From: Brachionus koreanus
Taxonomy: Eukaryota > Rotifera > Eurotatoria > Ploima > Brachionidae
Assembly: GCA_016987375.1 (NCBI GenBank)
Contig: PJRA01000272.1
Span: forward strand, 1,050,936 to 1,114,935
DNA length: 64,000 nucleotides
Direction of reading: 5' to 3'
This document shows positions 36,693 through 48,539 of this stretch, in pieces. Below the pieces are notes generated by a model, which ran no database searches, was not told where the DNA came from, and saw nothing but the letters and a program-made list of their open reading frames with translations. How positions within the stretch are numbered: position 1 is the first letter of the stretch; each line of letters starts with the position of its first letter. A program made the position numbers and the translations under genes.

Positions 36693-39279
36693 TTATTAAT
36701 GAGAATAAAAGTACTAATTGAATTTTAGACTCAATATTAATTGAAGTTTTTTAATTGATCTTAGCTTTTTAGCTATCTAAAATAAAACTATAAAGAATTA
36801 ATTGTTTTAAATTGATTACAAATGAACCGAGTTAGTAAGAATTATATTTTGTCTCTTGCAAGAGGAAAAATTTCAAAATTAATTTGTTTTGTTTTTCGAT
36901 TAATTACGAACAATGTTGCGAGATCTGCTTAATATGTTCAAAGAAAATTCGAAATTAAATGGAATAATGAATACTAGTAAAATTGATAAAAAATCATACA
37001 ACAGCAAAATGATCTTATGAAAATTTAGTCAGAAATAAAATTAATAATTCAAAGCTTTTATCTCTACTTTTCTATACTACTAAAGATTCTTTAATTCAAA
37101 ACTAATATATTAATAAATTAATGATTCTTGGTAAAAATCGATTCAATCAAAAAATTAATCCTAATTTGTAGCAATTAAATAAACAAACAAAATAAAAAAA
37201 ATTCTTAGATAAAAAAGTGTCTAATTTCAGACTGAAATTAGGATAAAAATAGATTTAAGTCAGGTCATTAATTATTAGTTAATCAAGTTGATTTCAGTTT
37301 CAAGACTTGAAGAAAATTGATTTTATTCGTCAATGAAAGGAGAATCATTTCATTTTTGATTAAATATAAAAAAGCTAAAAAAAGATTATTTTCTTTAATG
37401 TTTCTAGTTAATCCCCGAGAAAACTTAAAAATAGAAAAAAAGTTATTAATATTTATATCTAATCAAAAATAAATTAATTAGATATTCAAAATAGTTCTAA
37501 TTTTTTATCCATTGGAATAAAAATGTGAAAATTTTGATTTCATATTTTTTTAGAAATAAGAATATTTAAATTTTTTAATACTAGAGCTTTTTTTGAAAAA
37601 TCAAAATGAAAATTATTCGTGTGGATCATTTTTAACTGATTTCTTAAGAACTGGTCAAGCTATTTTTTGAATTTTGATAAATAATCTTCAAATCTAAATT
37701 TTTTTTTATTTTACGAGTAATACTTTATATAATTTTTTTTTCAATTCTTTGTGGTAGTTTAGAGTTTCATAAAAGAAATCTCAAAGGATACGAAAAGCTA
37801 CTATTTAAAAATAAAGTTTTTCCAAGAAAAATAAAAGCATCGAATTTTGAAAAGTAATTATAAAATTATAAAAAAATGAATCTAAAATTATTTTTTTACA
37901 AATTGAAAAAAAAATAAATAATAAAAAAATTTAGTTTAATTAAAACATGCATTGTTAATTTAACAATGTTGCTTTTAAACGCAACTTTTCTAAAAATGCT
38001 TTCTTGGTATTTTAAATTCAAAAAGTATATAAGCTAATTGTTAAAAAGCTAAATCAAGAAACTTATTTATTTAATATAAATATAATATGAGGACTCGAAT
38101 GTTCGTTCCTTCGAATGGCCTTGGTTTAAATCCAATTTCTGTTTAAAATTGAAAATAAAATTTTATATAAAAAGAGTAAAAAAAATGTGTATGTACAATT
38201 GGCGATTTTGGTAAAAGTTAAAAATTTGAAGACTAGAAGCTAGAATCTTGTTCAAATATATTCTGAAAATATAAACTAATTAAAACCTTATTTGAATGAC
38301 AATTTTCTTGAGATGACTTGAAAACAAGTCAAATAAAAAGAATCCGAGTTTGTCATTTATTAGATTTTGTCAAATCGATTTAATTTGTATATTTTTTTAT
38401 TAGGATAAGATATTTTACCCAGCTAGCAATACTTATAAAATATTTATGATTAAGTGAAAATTAAAATTTAATCGAATTAATTCAGCAAATTTAAATATTT
38501 GAACTTATTTTCATTCTACTATGATGGTGAAAAACACATAAACACTAGATAAAAAAATATTTCCTTAATAAAATTTGGTTTCAAAATAAATAATAAATCA
38601 ATTAAATTCAAGCTTTTATTTGATTATACTCATTTTTTAATTTAAAAAATTAATGATTTATTTGACATATGGCTTTAAAGATCCTTCGTCTTACCATACT
38701 AAAAAAAGATTATAAAAGTTTGCCTTCAGTCAAGAGCAATAAAAGCTTTTCTTCATTATCTAATAAATCTTATAGAGTCTAATTGTTCGATATATAAGTT
38801 GAGATAAATCTCAAAAAGAAAAATTTCAGCATAGAAATATTCATTAGAATGGATTTAACAGGTGATTCAAAATTTTAGGTCCATGCTCAAGTATCAATGG
38901 ATAAACAAATTAGATTAAAATTTAGAAACTTTTTATCAAGGTATTTTATTTTTAAACTTATGTTTGGTTTCAAATTGGCATACTTTTACCAAGTTCTAGG
39001 CATCATTTGGTTCTCATTTGAGCCCATTTTCTCGACTTTAATTTATTATTTTGATCAAAAATTTTATTATAATTAGTTCGAAAGATATAGTCTTAAAACT
39101 GTCTAATTTTTTATTTTCTTAATTAATAAGATGATAGAAATATTCGATTTAAACCAGATTTTAAATTAATATAGATATATTGAAGACTCATCAAATTTTA
39201 TTATATACTAATATTCCTATTTTCGAATCCTAAAAACAGAAAAAAATAGGCACAAAAATGGGTAGAAAACTTTGAAAAA
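36693..39279. other. Gene-poor intergenic stretch
   Basis: No supportable genes. A 24-nt sequence, TTATCAAGGTATTTTATTTTTAAA, near 38932 recurs at about 39552, flanking part of the LINE remnant. Confidence 0.4.
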
Positions 39280-40210
39280 ATTCTACATAGACTGAAACCT
39301 CTAGAGTGTATATATCCTGAACATTTTGGTAGAAATTTTAAAGGTGGATCTAGGAATCTCACTAGATATGTTGTAAAGCCTCTTCAGAAAAATATGGTGT
39401 CAAGAAAAAATTCCAGAAGATCGGTTAATAGGCTTGGTTGCAAACTCGCTTATAAAGGTGACAAAATGGTCTGAGATGATTGAAGACGAATTACCCTGAT
39501 AACAAAAGCAACAAAGTATTCTGTAGTGTGATTCTGGACAGAATTAGGGTGTTATCAAGGTATTTTATTTTTAAAACCAATATATTCATAAATGTAAGAC
39601 TAAGAATAAGCGGGTTTCAGAAGAGGAAGAGGATTAATTGATCAAATATTTTATTTAATGAACATCATAGAGCAAAGTTTAGAATGGAATATTCCTCTGT
39701 ATGTCAACTTCAATAACTTTGATAAGAAAACCTTTGATAGCGTTCATAGAGAAACTCTTTGAACAATATTTGAACAGTATAACTTGATAAGACTCTTCTA
39801 CGATGAATTTTAGTGTAGTATAATTCTGGAAAAAGGACAATCTTAAAGCTTCAAAGTAAATACAGGAATAAGACAAGGATGCGTACTCTCCACAACTCTG
39901 TTTCTGTTTCTTATGTCATGTAAAACCAACTGCTAATCCTAGAGGCATTGAGTGGAGTTTTACTGCAAGACTTGAAGACCTGAACTTTGCAGATGACCTT
40001 TTAGTGATAACAAATACAGAAGCTAATATAGACCTCAAGATGTAAGATCTTGTGAATAATGAATGCTAAATCAACTGGATTTAAATTAACTGGATCAAAA
40101 CCAAAGTAATGTGTAAAACACGGAACTTAAAACCCTGATAAACATCGTCGGCACCGAAGTTGAGAGCGTTATAGATTTCTATGCATTGATATTTTAGCAT
40201 CGGTATAAAA
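39280..40210 (+). pseudogene. Decayed LINE reverse transcriptase
   Basis: The plus strand, read across several frames, shows the order of a non-LTR retrotransposon RT: EKIPED block (about 39410), VILDRI-like (about 39530), RGRGLIDQIFYLMNIIEQS (about 39620), PLYVNFNNFDKKTFDSVHRE (palm motif A), FKVNTGIRQGCVLS (motif B, about 39860), LEDLNFADDLLVI (catalytic ADD motif, about 39980), KTKVM and a V.S..F.AL-like block (about 40120-40190). Many in-frame stops and shifts interrupt it. Only the RT core and downstream part are visible. The block order resembles RTE/R1-like elements, but I cannot place the clade. Confidence 0.75.
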
Positions 40211-40306
40211 ATTTTAAATCACCCGTTATTTTTCTAAAAAAAGTATACATGATAATTTTTTAATCATTAAATAAACAAAAAAAAGCAGTACCACTTAAAA
40301 TGAGTA

Positions 40307-40417
40307 CTAAACTGTTGTATTTTTGTTTTTTGAACCTTTTGATTGAACCCTTCTTCTAACTACGGCAGCTTCTTGTTCTACGGAAGTAGGAATAACTGGA
40401 ATAGTTGTTTGTATCAT
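40307..40417 (-). other. Candidate 36-aa ORF, unidentified
   Basis: ATG at 40417 to TAG at 40307; begins MIQTTIPVIPTSVEQEAAVV and ends basic and Ser/Lys-rich. The composition is less AT-biased than its surroundings, so it may be a real short exon or a transposon piece. No homology recognised. Confidence 0.25.
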
Positions 40418-40964
40418 CACTAGAATTCGACTCTAGTTTGACTCTTATTAAGAGTTAATCAAATTAAGGCATGGGCGAGATGTACTTTGGTGCATGGTTC
40501 AAAAGAGTGTCTTAACTTATGGTGCAGCATAATCAAACGAGGGAATACGGTAGTAGAAAGAAAAAAATTCATTCCTAAAAAATGTTTAAGTTTAATTTAT
40601 TTGTTTTACTCATTTTATTGAAAAAAATCTACCACAATAATTACATTTTGATTTTAATTAATATTTGAATGTTTGGTCGACATTTGAACATTATCTTATT
40701 TTGAATTAAAAAATTTTACTATCTCAAAATTCTTAAAATGAAAAAAAATTATTCTAAGCTAATTTTTAAACATAACAAAAAGTAAATTGGAAAATAAAAT
40801 CATTTACATGATAAAATAATTAAATAAATGAGTGAAATTTGTTTCTTAATATAGAAATAAACAAAAACTTTTCATTTTATTTAAATATTGGTCATTTAGA
40901 ATAAAATTTAAGAGAGAACAGCAATAAGAAAAATTAATTAAAGAAAAAATAAAATTATTGTATT
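40418..40964. other. Intergenic, downstream of FAF2
   Basis: A less AT-rich patch at 40430-40555 without a readable frame, then AT-rich sequence. Nothing supportable. Confidence 0.35.
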
Positions 40965-42529
40965 CTAAGCATCTTGATCTATTACATATAACAATATAGG
41001 TTTTTCAATGCCTATTTCTTGAATTGTTAATTGAGATTGTTCAGAGCATTCTATTTTGCGATTTGGTTGTAATAAATTCAATTCAAAATTAAGTGGACAT
41101 TGATCATTACTGAATACATATTTGTACAACTCGCTTGATGATTCAGTTCTGAGAAAAATCCTGCTTACTCTGGAGCCTTCAGGAAATTTGAATCCAATTC
41201 TAATCGCTTCGGGATTTTTTGCATCATGTTCAGGTTTAGACTCATATAATTTTTTATATTCTGCTCTAAGCTCATGTTTTCTCTTTTAATTTAAATTTTA
41301 AAAGCTAAAAATTATGACAAAGCATTCCTACTTTAAGATTGTTTTCTTCTTCTTGGATTCTTAGCCTCTCGAGCTCTTCAGCTTTTTGCAAAGCTACTTT
41401 CTCTTGTTGTTTTTTTCTTTCTCTTTCTCTATCCACTCTCAATGACTCTTGAAAAGCTTCGTCTTGTTGCTTTCTAATCTGTTGGGTCTGTGCCCTTTCC
41501 TCTTTTTCATTACGCGCAACAATTAACTCCGGTTCTTGCTCATTAATTAATTTTCTTAGACCGCCTATTAGTTTATTAGCAGAAATAGGCTCTTCGATCT
41601 TGGTAACCATTGTCATTTTATTCCGCTTTGGCAAAAGAATAGCTAAAGCTGGACACCTAGAAGCCTTAATCGACTTGAATGCCTTTCGACCTTCTGGTAA
41701 GTTTTTAGTACATGCCCAGAACAAAATATCTTTTTGACCAAAAAGAGTTATCAGTTCTTGGTTTGTTAAATTTTCACTATTTAAATATATTTAAATTTTT
41801 GTATTTTTGAGAAAAATAAACAATTTACTTTGCAAATTTAATTGACTTGTTATCTTCGTTACGATGAATATAAACGACCAAAAATTTAAGCTCACGTTTA
41901 GCCAAATCAAGGGCTTGAGTATATGATTGATTTAGAATAGCTGGATGACTTGTGCCAAATTTTTCATCAAAATAGCTAATAAACTCTTCAACGTTGGAAA
42001 TCGGATCATAATTTTCAGGAATCGAGTCATTTTCCAAAAATGAAAGAACAAAGCTTGCTATATCTAAGAGAGTTCTGAAAATGAATCGAAAAGGTAAGGA
42101 AATGATGGTAAAGGTCCATTGAAAGAATCCCTGAGGCACAACTGCTTGATCAATAAAACTTGACGGTTGAATTTCGGAATCAACATTTGGTATTTGAGTG
42201 TTGTTTAACGAATTTGTAGATTCATTGGTCCTCAATGGAGCACTTGGAGATGGAAAGTTGTTTTCAAATGCGTTTTGAACAGCTCTCTTAAAAATTTTCA
42301 AAAATTAAATTTAATTGAATTTTAGCGGCTATTTGAATATAATTTTTCTCACTTCAACATTCCATTCGAATAATTCAAGAATTCGTATACAATCTTCAAT
42401 TGAGTCGTTATGTGTTATTTCCTTGAACAAATTATTAACTTCAATAGCAGTTTTGTGTTTAATTGAATTTACTTGGAACTGAACAAGTTTTTCAGTTTGT
42501 TCGGGATTTAGATTTCCTTCATCAGCCAT
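40965..42529 (-). CDS. FAF2: FAS-associated factor 2 (UBXD8) homologue
   Basis: ER and lipid-droplet adaptor that recruits the p97/VCP segregase in ER-associated degradation. Four exons: 42353-42529, 41829-42286, 41332-41776 and 40965-41282, giving 465 aa (human 445). An N-terminal UBA-like domain (LNPEQTEKLVQFQ, IRILELFEWNVE) precedes a hydrophobic hairpin (about residues 118-150, GFFQWTFTIISLPFRFIFRT) that would insert in one ER leaflet. The thioredoxin-like UAS domain follows (ALDLAKRELKFLVVYIHRNE, DILFWACTKNLPEGRKAF). Then come a charged helix (QQDEAFQESLRVDRERERKK) and a C-terminal UBX domain (IRIGFKFPEGSRVSRIF to LLYVIDQDA). The UBA exon has an extra insertion of about 20 residues relative to the human protein. 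Domain order is exactly that of FAF2. Confidence 0.94.
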
Positions 42530-43361
42530 CGTTATTTCAATTTATTAATTTGATTATAGTTAAGAAAAAAAATATTTCTAATAATCGAAATTTTGAAATT
42601 TTTGCATCTATCAAGTATATATAAAGTGTATATATTTAATGAAAATTCATAATTTTATTCATTGCAAATTTGCAGACTTGTTATCCTAATTTAAAAAAAT
42701 TGTCTTTCTAGAAACCTTTTTTTTTAATTAACCAAATTTACTCTTTTTTCCTTAATAACAGAAAATTCTTATTTTGTCTTTTTAAGTAATGCTTTTTAAG
42801 TAAACACTGGTTTTGAATTAAATTATCCGTTCTACATTATATTATTATCATTAAACATATAAAATTTTATGATATAAACAATCATATGAAGAATAGAAAA
42901 TATTTTATTGATGCATTAAATTTGATTTGGATCCTATTATCTATTAAAAAGCTATTTAAATAAAGATTCCCTATTTTTGTCTCTATTTAAAAATTATTTT
43001 TTTTTTGCATTAGCTTTTGAACTAACAAACACAATTAAATGATTTATGCATCATTTTAATTCATGTAAAATTATCTATTAGACAATACACAAATCTAAAA
43101 ATCGCTGGGGCACGGCATTGTGAATTTTGGAACCAGAAACAAAAAAGAATTTTAAATTAGAAAAAAATCTGCATTTTATTTTTTCAGTAATTTTTAATAT
43201 TTAAGTGCATAGTACTGCACATTTACCGAGTTATTCCAGAAAAAAATTGGTTTAAAACTTCATAATCCGCAAAAATGAATTTTTTGGGTATAAGAAAATT
43301 TTTAATTTGTTTTAAAGATGTCAATTTTAATTGTTTTTTTTTATTTAATTTTTTTACTTAA
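42530..43361. other. Intergenic between FAF2 and the DEG/ENaC gene
   Basis: AT-rich, no genes; presumably the FAF2 promoter lies next to 42530. Confidence 0.4.
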
Positions 43362-43530
43362 CACTAAAAGCACTAAGCATTTTTTACGTTTTTTCAATTC
43401 AAAAATATTTTTTAAAAAAATATAATACTTTTATAAATTAATATCATTTTTAAAGAAAATTTTAAAATCTACATAATTAAGATATATTTATTTCAAAAAT
43501 CTATTCAAAAGATACGTGGATTTAATCAAT
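43362..43530. mobile_element. piggyBac-like MITE, copy 4 (truncated)
   Basis: It begins after TTAA with CACTAAAAGCAC and continues as a diverged reverse-complement copy of the interior of the element at 23761-23970 (shared AAAAACGT/TTTTTACG and CTATTCAAAAGATA blocks). The far end has decayed. Confidence 0.55.
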
Positions 43531-43589
43531 TTTGTTAAAATAAAATTTAAAAAAAATCTGAATAAAAAACAGCTTTGTTAAATAAAATT

Positions 43590-45047
43590 TTATCCAGTGG
43601 TTTCTAGTTCGTCTGCATCTGCTTTTATTTTATTTTTATTAAAATAAAGTAAAATAATCTTTATAATTGTATCGAAAATTTCCACCAAGCTTAAAAAGCT
43701 GATTCCAATGCACAGTCCTAAAAATCCACCCACTTCAGCGATCAATTGTTCAAATGTTTTAGCAGGAATTTCCTCAATTGTTGTGATGGCAATGTCATCA
43801 TAATATATATTCACTGCCAAGACAGATTTATCTAAATTTTCTAGAATTAAGCCTCTTTTAGACTCATTAAGAGCTTCATCATATTTCATTAGAGCTTTTT
43901 TATAAAAAGGAGATGGAAAATTTGATTGTGATACTTGATAAAAATATTTTACTGAATCACACTCTTCTGGACACTTAAAATAGCATTCCAGGTTATCTTG
44001 AGAATCACCCATATATTTTCGAGAATTCAAAACACAATTTGTAAAGTTTTCATGGCCACATATTTGGTCTAATTCAGCATAAAAAAAATCTGGGTCATAG
44101 CATCCGCAATTTTTCTTTATATTTTTATGATAACAAATATTTAAGCATGCTTTTTGTTGATATTTTTCATATAAGCGAATTGTTTCCAAATAAAGCTCCG
44201 AATTGAATGAGTCTGCTAAGTTTTTATTTTTAATACAATTGCTGTATGGTTTGGATATTTTTTTCATAAAAATTTGATTCGTAGCTATATTAGTTTCAAA
44301 TCCTCCTGTTAAGCTAATACTTTCTTGATCTAAAGGTATACTTGTCCAATTGTGAATAAATAGTTCAATTCCACTTGTTTTATAAAAGTTATATTCAATC
44401 GTAGGTTCTCCAATGTATAATTCAAGAGAAAGACCATTTTTCTTTCCGGCCATTCCAATATTTTTGATACCTTTAGTTAGGTTTCCATTAAATCTATAGC
44501 AAAAACCATATTTAGGTGAATAAAATCTATCAAAATCTGATTTAGAACATTGCTTCAAATTGAATTTACAATTTATCAGCATATAATCAAGGTCGAAGCC
44601 TGTTAATTCAAGTTGTTCTTTATATCTAATTGTTTCAAGTTGTAAATAGTAATTCGCAAGATCAAGATTTTCAGTAAAATTATAAATATTTTCTGTATTA
44701 AATAACCATATAGAGAATTGAGTAAATCCATACTTGGCTAGTTCGATAAGGCTATTTTTAGAATTAATATTTACCGAATATTGATTACAAAATGAAATTG
44801 CCGGAAATTGAATTTGACTGAGTCGCTCATACTTAATTTGAGTGTTTGCTTTGTAATCAAAAAAATCTCTAAAATTTTTTGTCATACAATAAAAACAATA
44901 TCCAGATGATGCAATCAAAGTGATAATCCATAATAATTTTAAAATAATGCTTTTATTTCGAAAAATATTAGGTATTCCATGGCTAGTCGACGATTCAATA
45001 TTGTCTAAAATTATTTTTTTAATATCAGATATTTTTGAATCATTCAT
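43590..45047 (-). CDS. DEG/ENaC-family sodium channel
   Basis: Trimeric amiloride-sensitive channel subunit, possibly peptide- or proton-gated; 485 aa in one uninterrupted exon. Two membrane segments: TM1 about residues 32-52 (LWIITLIASSGYCFYCM) followed by the conserved post-TM1 motif FPAISFCNQ, and TM2 about 437-470 with AEVGGFLGLCIGISFLSLVE, which contains the G-x-S selectivity filter (GIS). The large extracellular loop has the cysteine-rich pattern ACLNICYHKNIKKNCGC and CYFKCPEECDSVKYFY. The cytoplasmic tails are short. No HG motif is obvious in the N-terminus, although HGIPNIFRN near residue 19 may be it. Lack of introns, unlike neighbours, hints at retroposition or intron loss. The specific ligand cannot be inferred. 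Confidence 0.92.
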   Translation of the reverse strand: MNDSKISDIKKIILDNIESSTSHGIPNIFRNKSIILKLLWIITLIASSGYCFYCMTKNFRDFFDYKANTQIKYERLSQIQFPAISFCNQYSVNINSKNSLIELAKYGFTQFSIWLFNTENIYNFTENLDLANYYLQLETIRYKEQLELTGFDLDYMLINCKFNLKQCSKSDFDRFYSPKYGFCYRFNGNLTKGIKNIGMAGKKNGLSLELYIGEPTIEYNFYKTSGIELFIHNWTSIPLDQESISLTGGFETNIATNQIFMKKISKPYSNCIKNKNLADSFNSELYLETIRLYEKYQQKACLNICYHKNIKKNCGCYDPDFFYAELDQICGHENFTNCVLNSRKYMGDSQDNLECYFKCPEECDSVKYFYQVSQSNFPSPFYKKALMKYDEALNESKRGLILENLDKSVLAVNIYYDDIAITTIEEIPAKTFEQLIAEVGGFLGLCIGISFLSLVEIFDTIIKIILLYFNKNKIKADADELETTG

Positions 45048-45824
45048 TTTGGCCTAGTCAGGTTTTGATAACAAATGAATTATTGAAAACAAAATTCTAA
45101 CTAAAAATGCTTTTTCTTTTCTTTAAAAATGGCTTAAGACAATTAAATTTACAGGAAAATATTTAATTTTAAATTAATTCAAATTTGCTCTAAATCAAAA
45201 ACTTAGTTTATAAAACTTGGATCAATTGACTAACAATAAAAAAATCGATTTATTTGTTTAATTTAGTTTCCAGGATTATATTCCGGGTAAAGTTAAATTT
45301 AAAAAAATATCTTAACCATTTTATCAAACTTTAAAATTAATTGAAATTTTTAAAAGGAATATTATGTTGATATTTACTAAGGAAGCCGGAACCTCAGGCC
45401 AAGACAGATCGAAATCAATAGTAAAATTAAAGTTTTTTATCATTTATTTGTTTCACAAAAATTCACAAAATAAGAGCACAAAATATATTTTTTTGTTTTT
45501 TTAATCTAAAATATTCTTATTTAATAAAATTTAAATTAATTAAAGAAAATTTTTTTATAATTCGAAAAATATTATAAATATTTAATTATTTTCAAAAATA
45601 TGTTGATTAAATTTTTTTTTACAATAATAGGAAAAAAATTAAGACCTAATAAAAAAATCATTTAAAATTATATTTTTTTGAAGATTTTTTTGTTAAATTC
45701 TCAATCTCATCTCAAAAAGTTACAAATTTGATGGCACCAAAGCATATGTAATCAATTTTTTAATTAGACTAATGCATTTTCATTCATTAAATTACACTTG
45801 TATTTTAACTCTTTCTATCATTAA
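45048..45824. other. Intergenic, upstream of the DEG/ENaC gene
   Basis: AT-rich sequence without genes. Confidence 0.4.
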
Positions 45825-45985
45825 TTAATTTTCGAGTCAAATAACTCACGACATCCTTCTTCAACTTGTACTTGGTTAGTAATGCTGTTCTCTGATAAAA
45901 TGAATAATTGAGCGAAAAAGATTATAATTAGAAGGATAAAAATCTGGGCCATATGCTGGATGAAGAAAAAGTTCGATCCGTACAG
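45825..45985 (-). pseudogene. mariner-family transposase C-terminal remnant
   Basis: The minus strand encodes ELFLHPAYGPDFYPSNYNLF followed by RSIIHFIREQHY, a degenerate form of the mariner signature HPPYSPDLAPSDYHLF with the last catalytic Asp (PD) kept. After a frameshift the sequence reads QVQVEEGCRELFDSKIN and stops, matching the family C-terminus. Upstream catalytic blocks are not recognisable. Confidence 0.75.
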
Positions 45986-46810
45986 TTCATCTATTTTTTT
46001 TAACGTTCATCAATCTGTTTCAGGTTCAGGAAAACCAACAGATTAGGCTAAAGGGATATTTTTTCAAACATCTTACGACTAACGTCTGACTATCACTAAA
46101 TTTTGCAGTAGAAACGTTACCATCGGTCTTACTTACAGAAAAATGATCAAATTTGGTTTAAAATAAAACAATAAAACAGAGCAAAATGTTAAAAATTCTT
46201 ATAACTTTTTTTTCAAAAGTCAAAAGCAAGTTCTGTAAATGCAACATGGTGCAACATTCAAAGTTGGACTTGGCATAGTTGGACATAAGTTGGACATGTT
46301 CAAACTTAGCATAATTAAAATTTGGACAAATCTGGCTAAAGTGCATTTGCAGAGATTTTGCACTTCATTAGCAGACTTTGACTTTTGGTGCAACTAACTA
46401 TGTTGCAGTTTGTTGCACTTACAGAACTAATTATAAGCCTTTAAGAAAAAAAGTAATTAGATTTTTTGGCATTTTTTATGTTCTATTTGTTTACTTTTGT
46501 TTAACAAAATTCCACAAAACTTGAAATTTTGAATTGTTTGATTACCTTCATCAAAAAAAAACAATTCCTTCCCTTTTAGAAGAAAAAGATGAGCTTGAAC
46601 ACAAAGTTTCACTTGACATTTTTATTAGAAAACTAGTAATATATTTGTTTAAATGCAATTAAAAAAGGAACACTTTTTATAAGTTTTAAAGCCGAATGAA
46701 TAGAATGAAGACCCCGAAGACTCATAATTTCATTATTTCACGTTTTTTAAATATTTTTATTACTTTTTTAAAACAATTTTAGTGTAAATTTTATTATTTA
46801 TTAGCATTAA
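45986..46810. other. Intergenic, possibly mariner-derived 5' part
   Basis: 45986-46140 is less AT-biased and may be further mariner remnant, but no transposase block is legible. The rest is AT-rich. A 62-codon frame at 46158-46346 (minus) has no support. Confidence 0.3.
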
Positions 46811-47025
46811 CACTAGAAAGCCCGGCTGATTTTTCATTAAAATTTCAAATAAAGTTATCCAGATAAATTAAAAATTTTCTTTTAAAATTTATTCATTTTC
46901 TAAAAAATTACAATCAAAATTTTTAGATAATAAAAACCGTTTTTAAAAATTTTATTTATATGTGGTAAAAATCAAGTTTCAATTTTTCAAAAAGGGGTCT
47001 AAAAAACCCCTCGGGCGTTCTAGTG
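46811..47025. mobile_element. piggyBac-like MITE, copy 2
   Basis: 215 bp, flanked by TTAA on both sides. The ends CACTAGAAAGCCCG and CGGGCGTTCTAGTG are inverted repeats of 14 nt with one mismatch. This is the best-preserved copy of the family. Confidence 0.75.
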
Positions 47026-47877
47026 TTAAAAGAAATTTTGAATAATGAAATTTAGCTATTTAATGACTTAAAAAGAATTTGAGTATCGACAATCAATGAA
47101 AAAAATAAATAATAATTATAAAATTTTTCTTGAAATACAGTCTTTTTATTCATTTATTTTCAATTTTTTTAATTATGAATTATTTCGATCAGAAAACGAA
47201 CCATGACAATATTATTAGAAGAAAAATTAATCAACATCTTAATTAACTCGACTATGATATAATTTTGTTTTTTTTATTCTTTTATTCTTTGTAGCTGAAA
47301 TCATTAAACTTAAAAAAAACGTCATTCCTTGAAATATGATTTGAAACTGCTAAAAATAATTATTTCAACTGCTTTAAACACTGACAAACAGCAATAATTA
47401 AAAAAAGCCTTTTTTGTTAAAAAATATCACACCTAGTCAACAAAATTTAGAAAACTTTTAGTTGCTCAATTGAAATTTTCAAATTTCTATCAATTAAATA
47501 TCAAGTAATAAGTAAATAAAAATTCACAGCTTTAAACTTACAGTTTGTTTGTTTATTTCTTAAAAAACAAATTATCAGGTCATATGTAAGATAAGCATAC
47601 GCATATTATTAATTTTTTTGAAATAAAACTAGCTGAAAACAAAAATAATTAAAAATATTTTAAAAAATCTTGAAAATTTTCTCCATTTATTTAATTAATT
47701 TACTCTTTATAATTTCTTTTTTCACAAATATAGTTTTACTAAAATTTTTAAAAATCATAGTTTTAAATAAAAATAAAATTAACTTTTTCATTTTTGTATC
47801 TGTTGGCAATAAAATATTATCATCAAAACTTAAGGATTCAAAATTCTAATATATTTCAAAATATTCAAAAAAAGAAA
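47026..47877. other. Intergenic upstream of the DUF1761-like gene
   Basis: AT-rich; nothing recognised. Confidence 0.4.
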
Positions 47878-48429
47878 ATGAATATAATTTCATTGATACT
47901 ATCTTTGATCGTTTGCACTCTTTCAAATTTTATTCTAAGCTTAGTTTGGTATTCAGAATATTTTTTGGGAAAAATATGGTTCAAGTAAGATTTATTATGA
48001 AAAAATTAAAGTTTACTAATTATTTTTTATAGATCTGTATTAAAGACATCAAATAATTTTAGATTTTTAAATAATGATGAAAAATATCTTATTACTTTTA
48101 TTAATGTTGTAATAACCTGGTTCACCTATAATCTCTTTTTGATATTTTTAATTAAGTATGAATCAAAAATTCTCATATTTAATTTTATTTTTATATTTTT
48201 TAGCAACATTTTTGCTCCAATTCGTTTAAATGATATTTTATTATTGTCAGTTGTCTTGATTGGTACTTATGCTCTGTTAGAATATCCTCATGTCGAATTT
48301 GAGGTTCGTTCCTACACAGCATTTATCATAAACATATGCTTCAATTTTTTAAGCACAATCATTTCAATACTAATTTTAAGGTTATTTTTTTATAATGATA
48401 AATTAAAAAATTATAAAATCTTTAATTAA
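47878..48429 (+). CDS. Small four-helix membrane protein, DUF1761-like
   Basis: Three exons, 47878-47984, 48033-48155 and 48204-48429, give 151 aa; the introns are only 48 nt each. The N-terminal helix ends in SLVWYSEYFLGKIWFK, which resembles the WYSPLLFGKxW block of DUF1761 membrane proteins. Three more hydrophobic segments follow (about residues 60-82, 89-106 and 116-138). The second intron (48156-48203) is in frame and could be retained without a stop, adding a hydrophobic stretch, but the strong GTATGA/TTTTTTAG borders favour splicing. Function is unknown. Start chosen at the ATG giving the WYS-containing helix near the N-terminus, as in the family. Confidence 0.6.
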
Positions 48430-48539
48430 ATTTAAAAATAAATTTTTTTCGTTACCATAGAAATATTAACACCATGTTATTTTTTCTACCTTTATTCTGT
48501 ACTTTAATTGATTTTAGAATCACTTTTATTTTTAAAAAA

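Noticed and set aside
38090..38145. tRNA-like B-box (GGTTTAAATCC)
   Set aside because: No A-box or cloverleaf could be formed around it.
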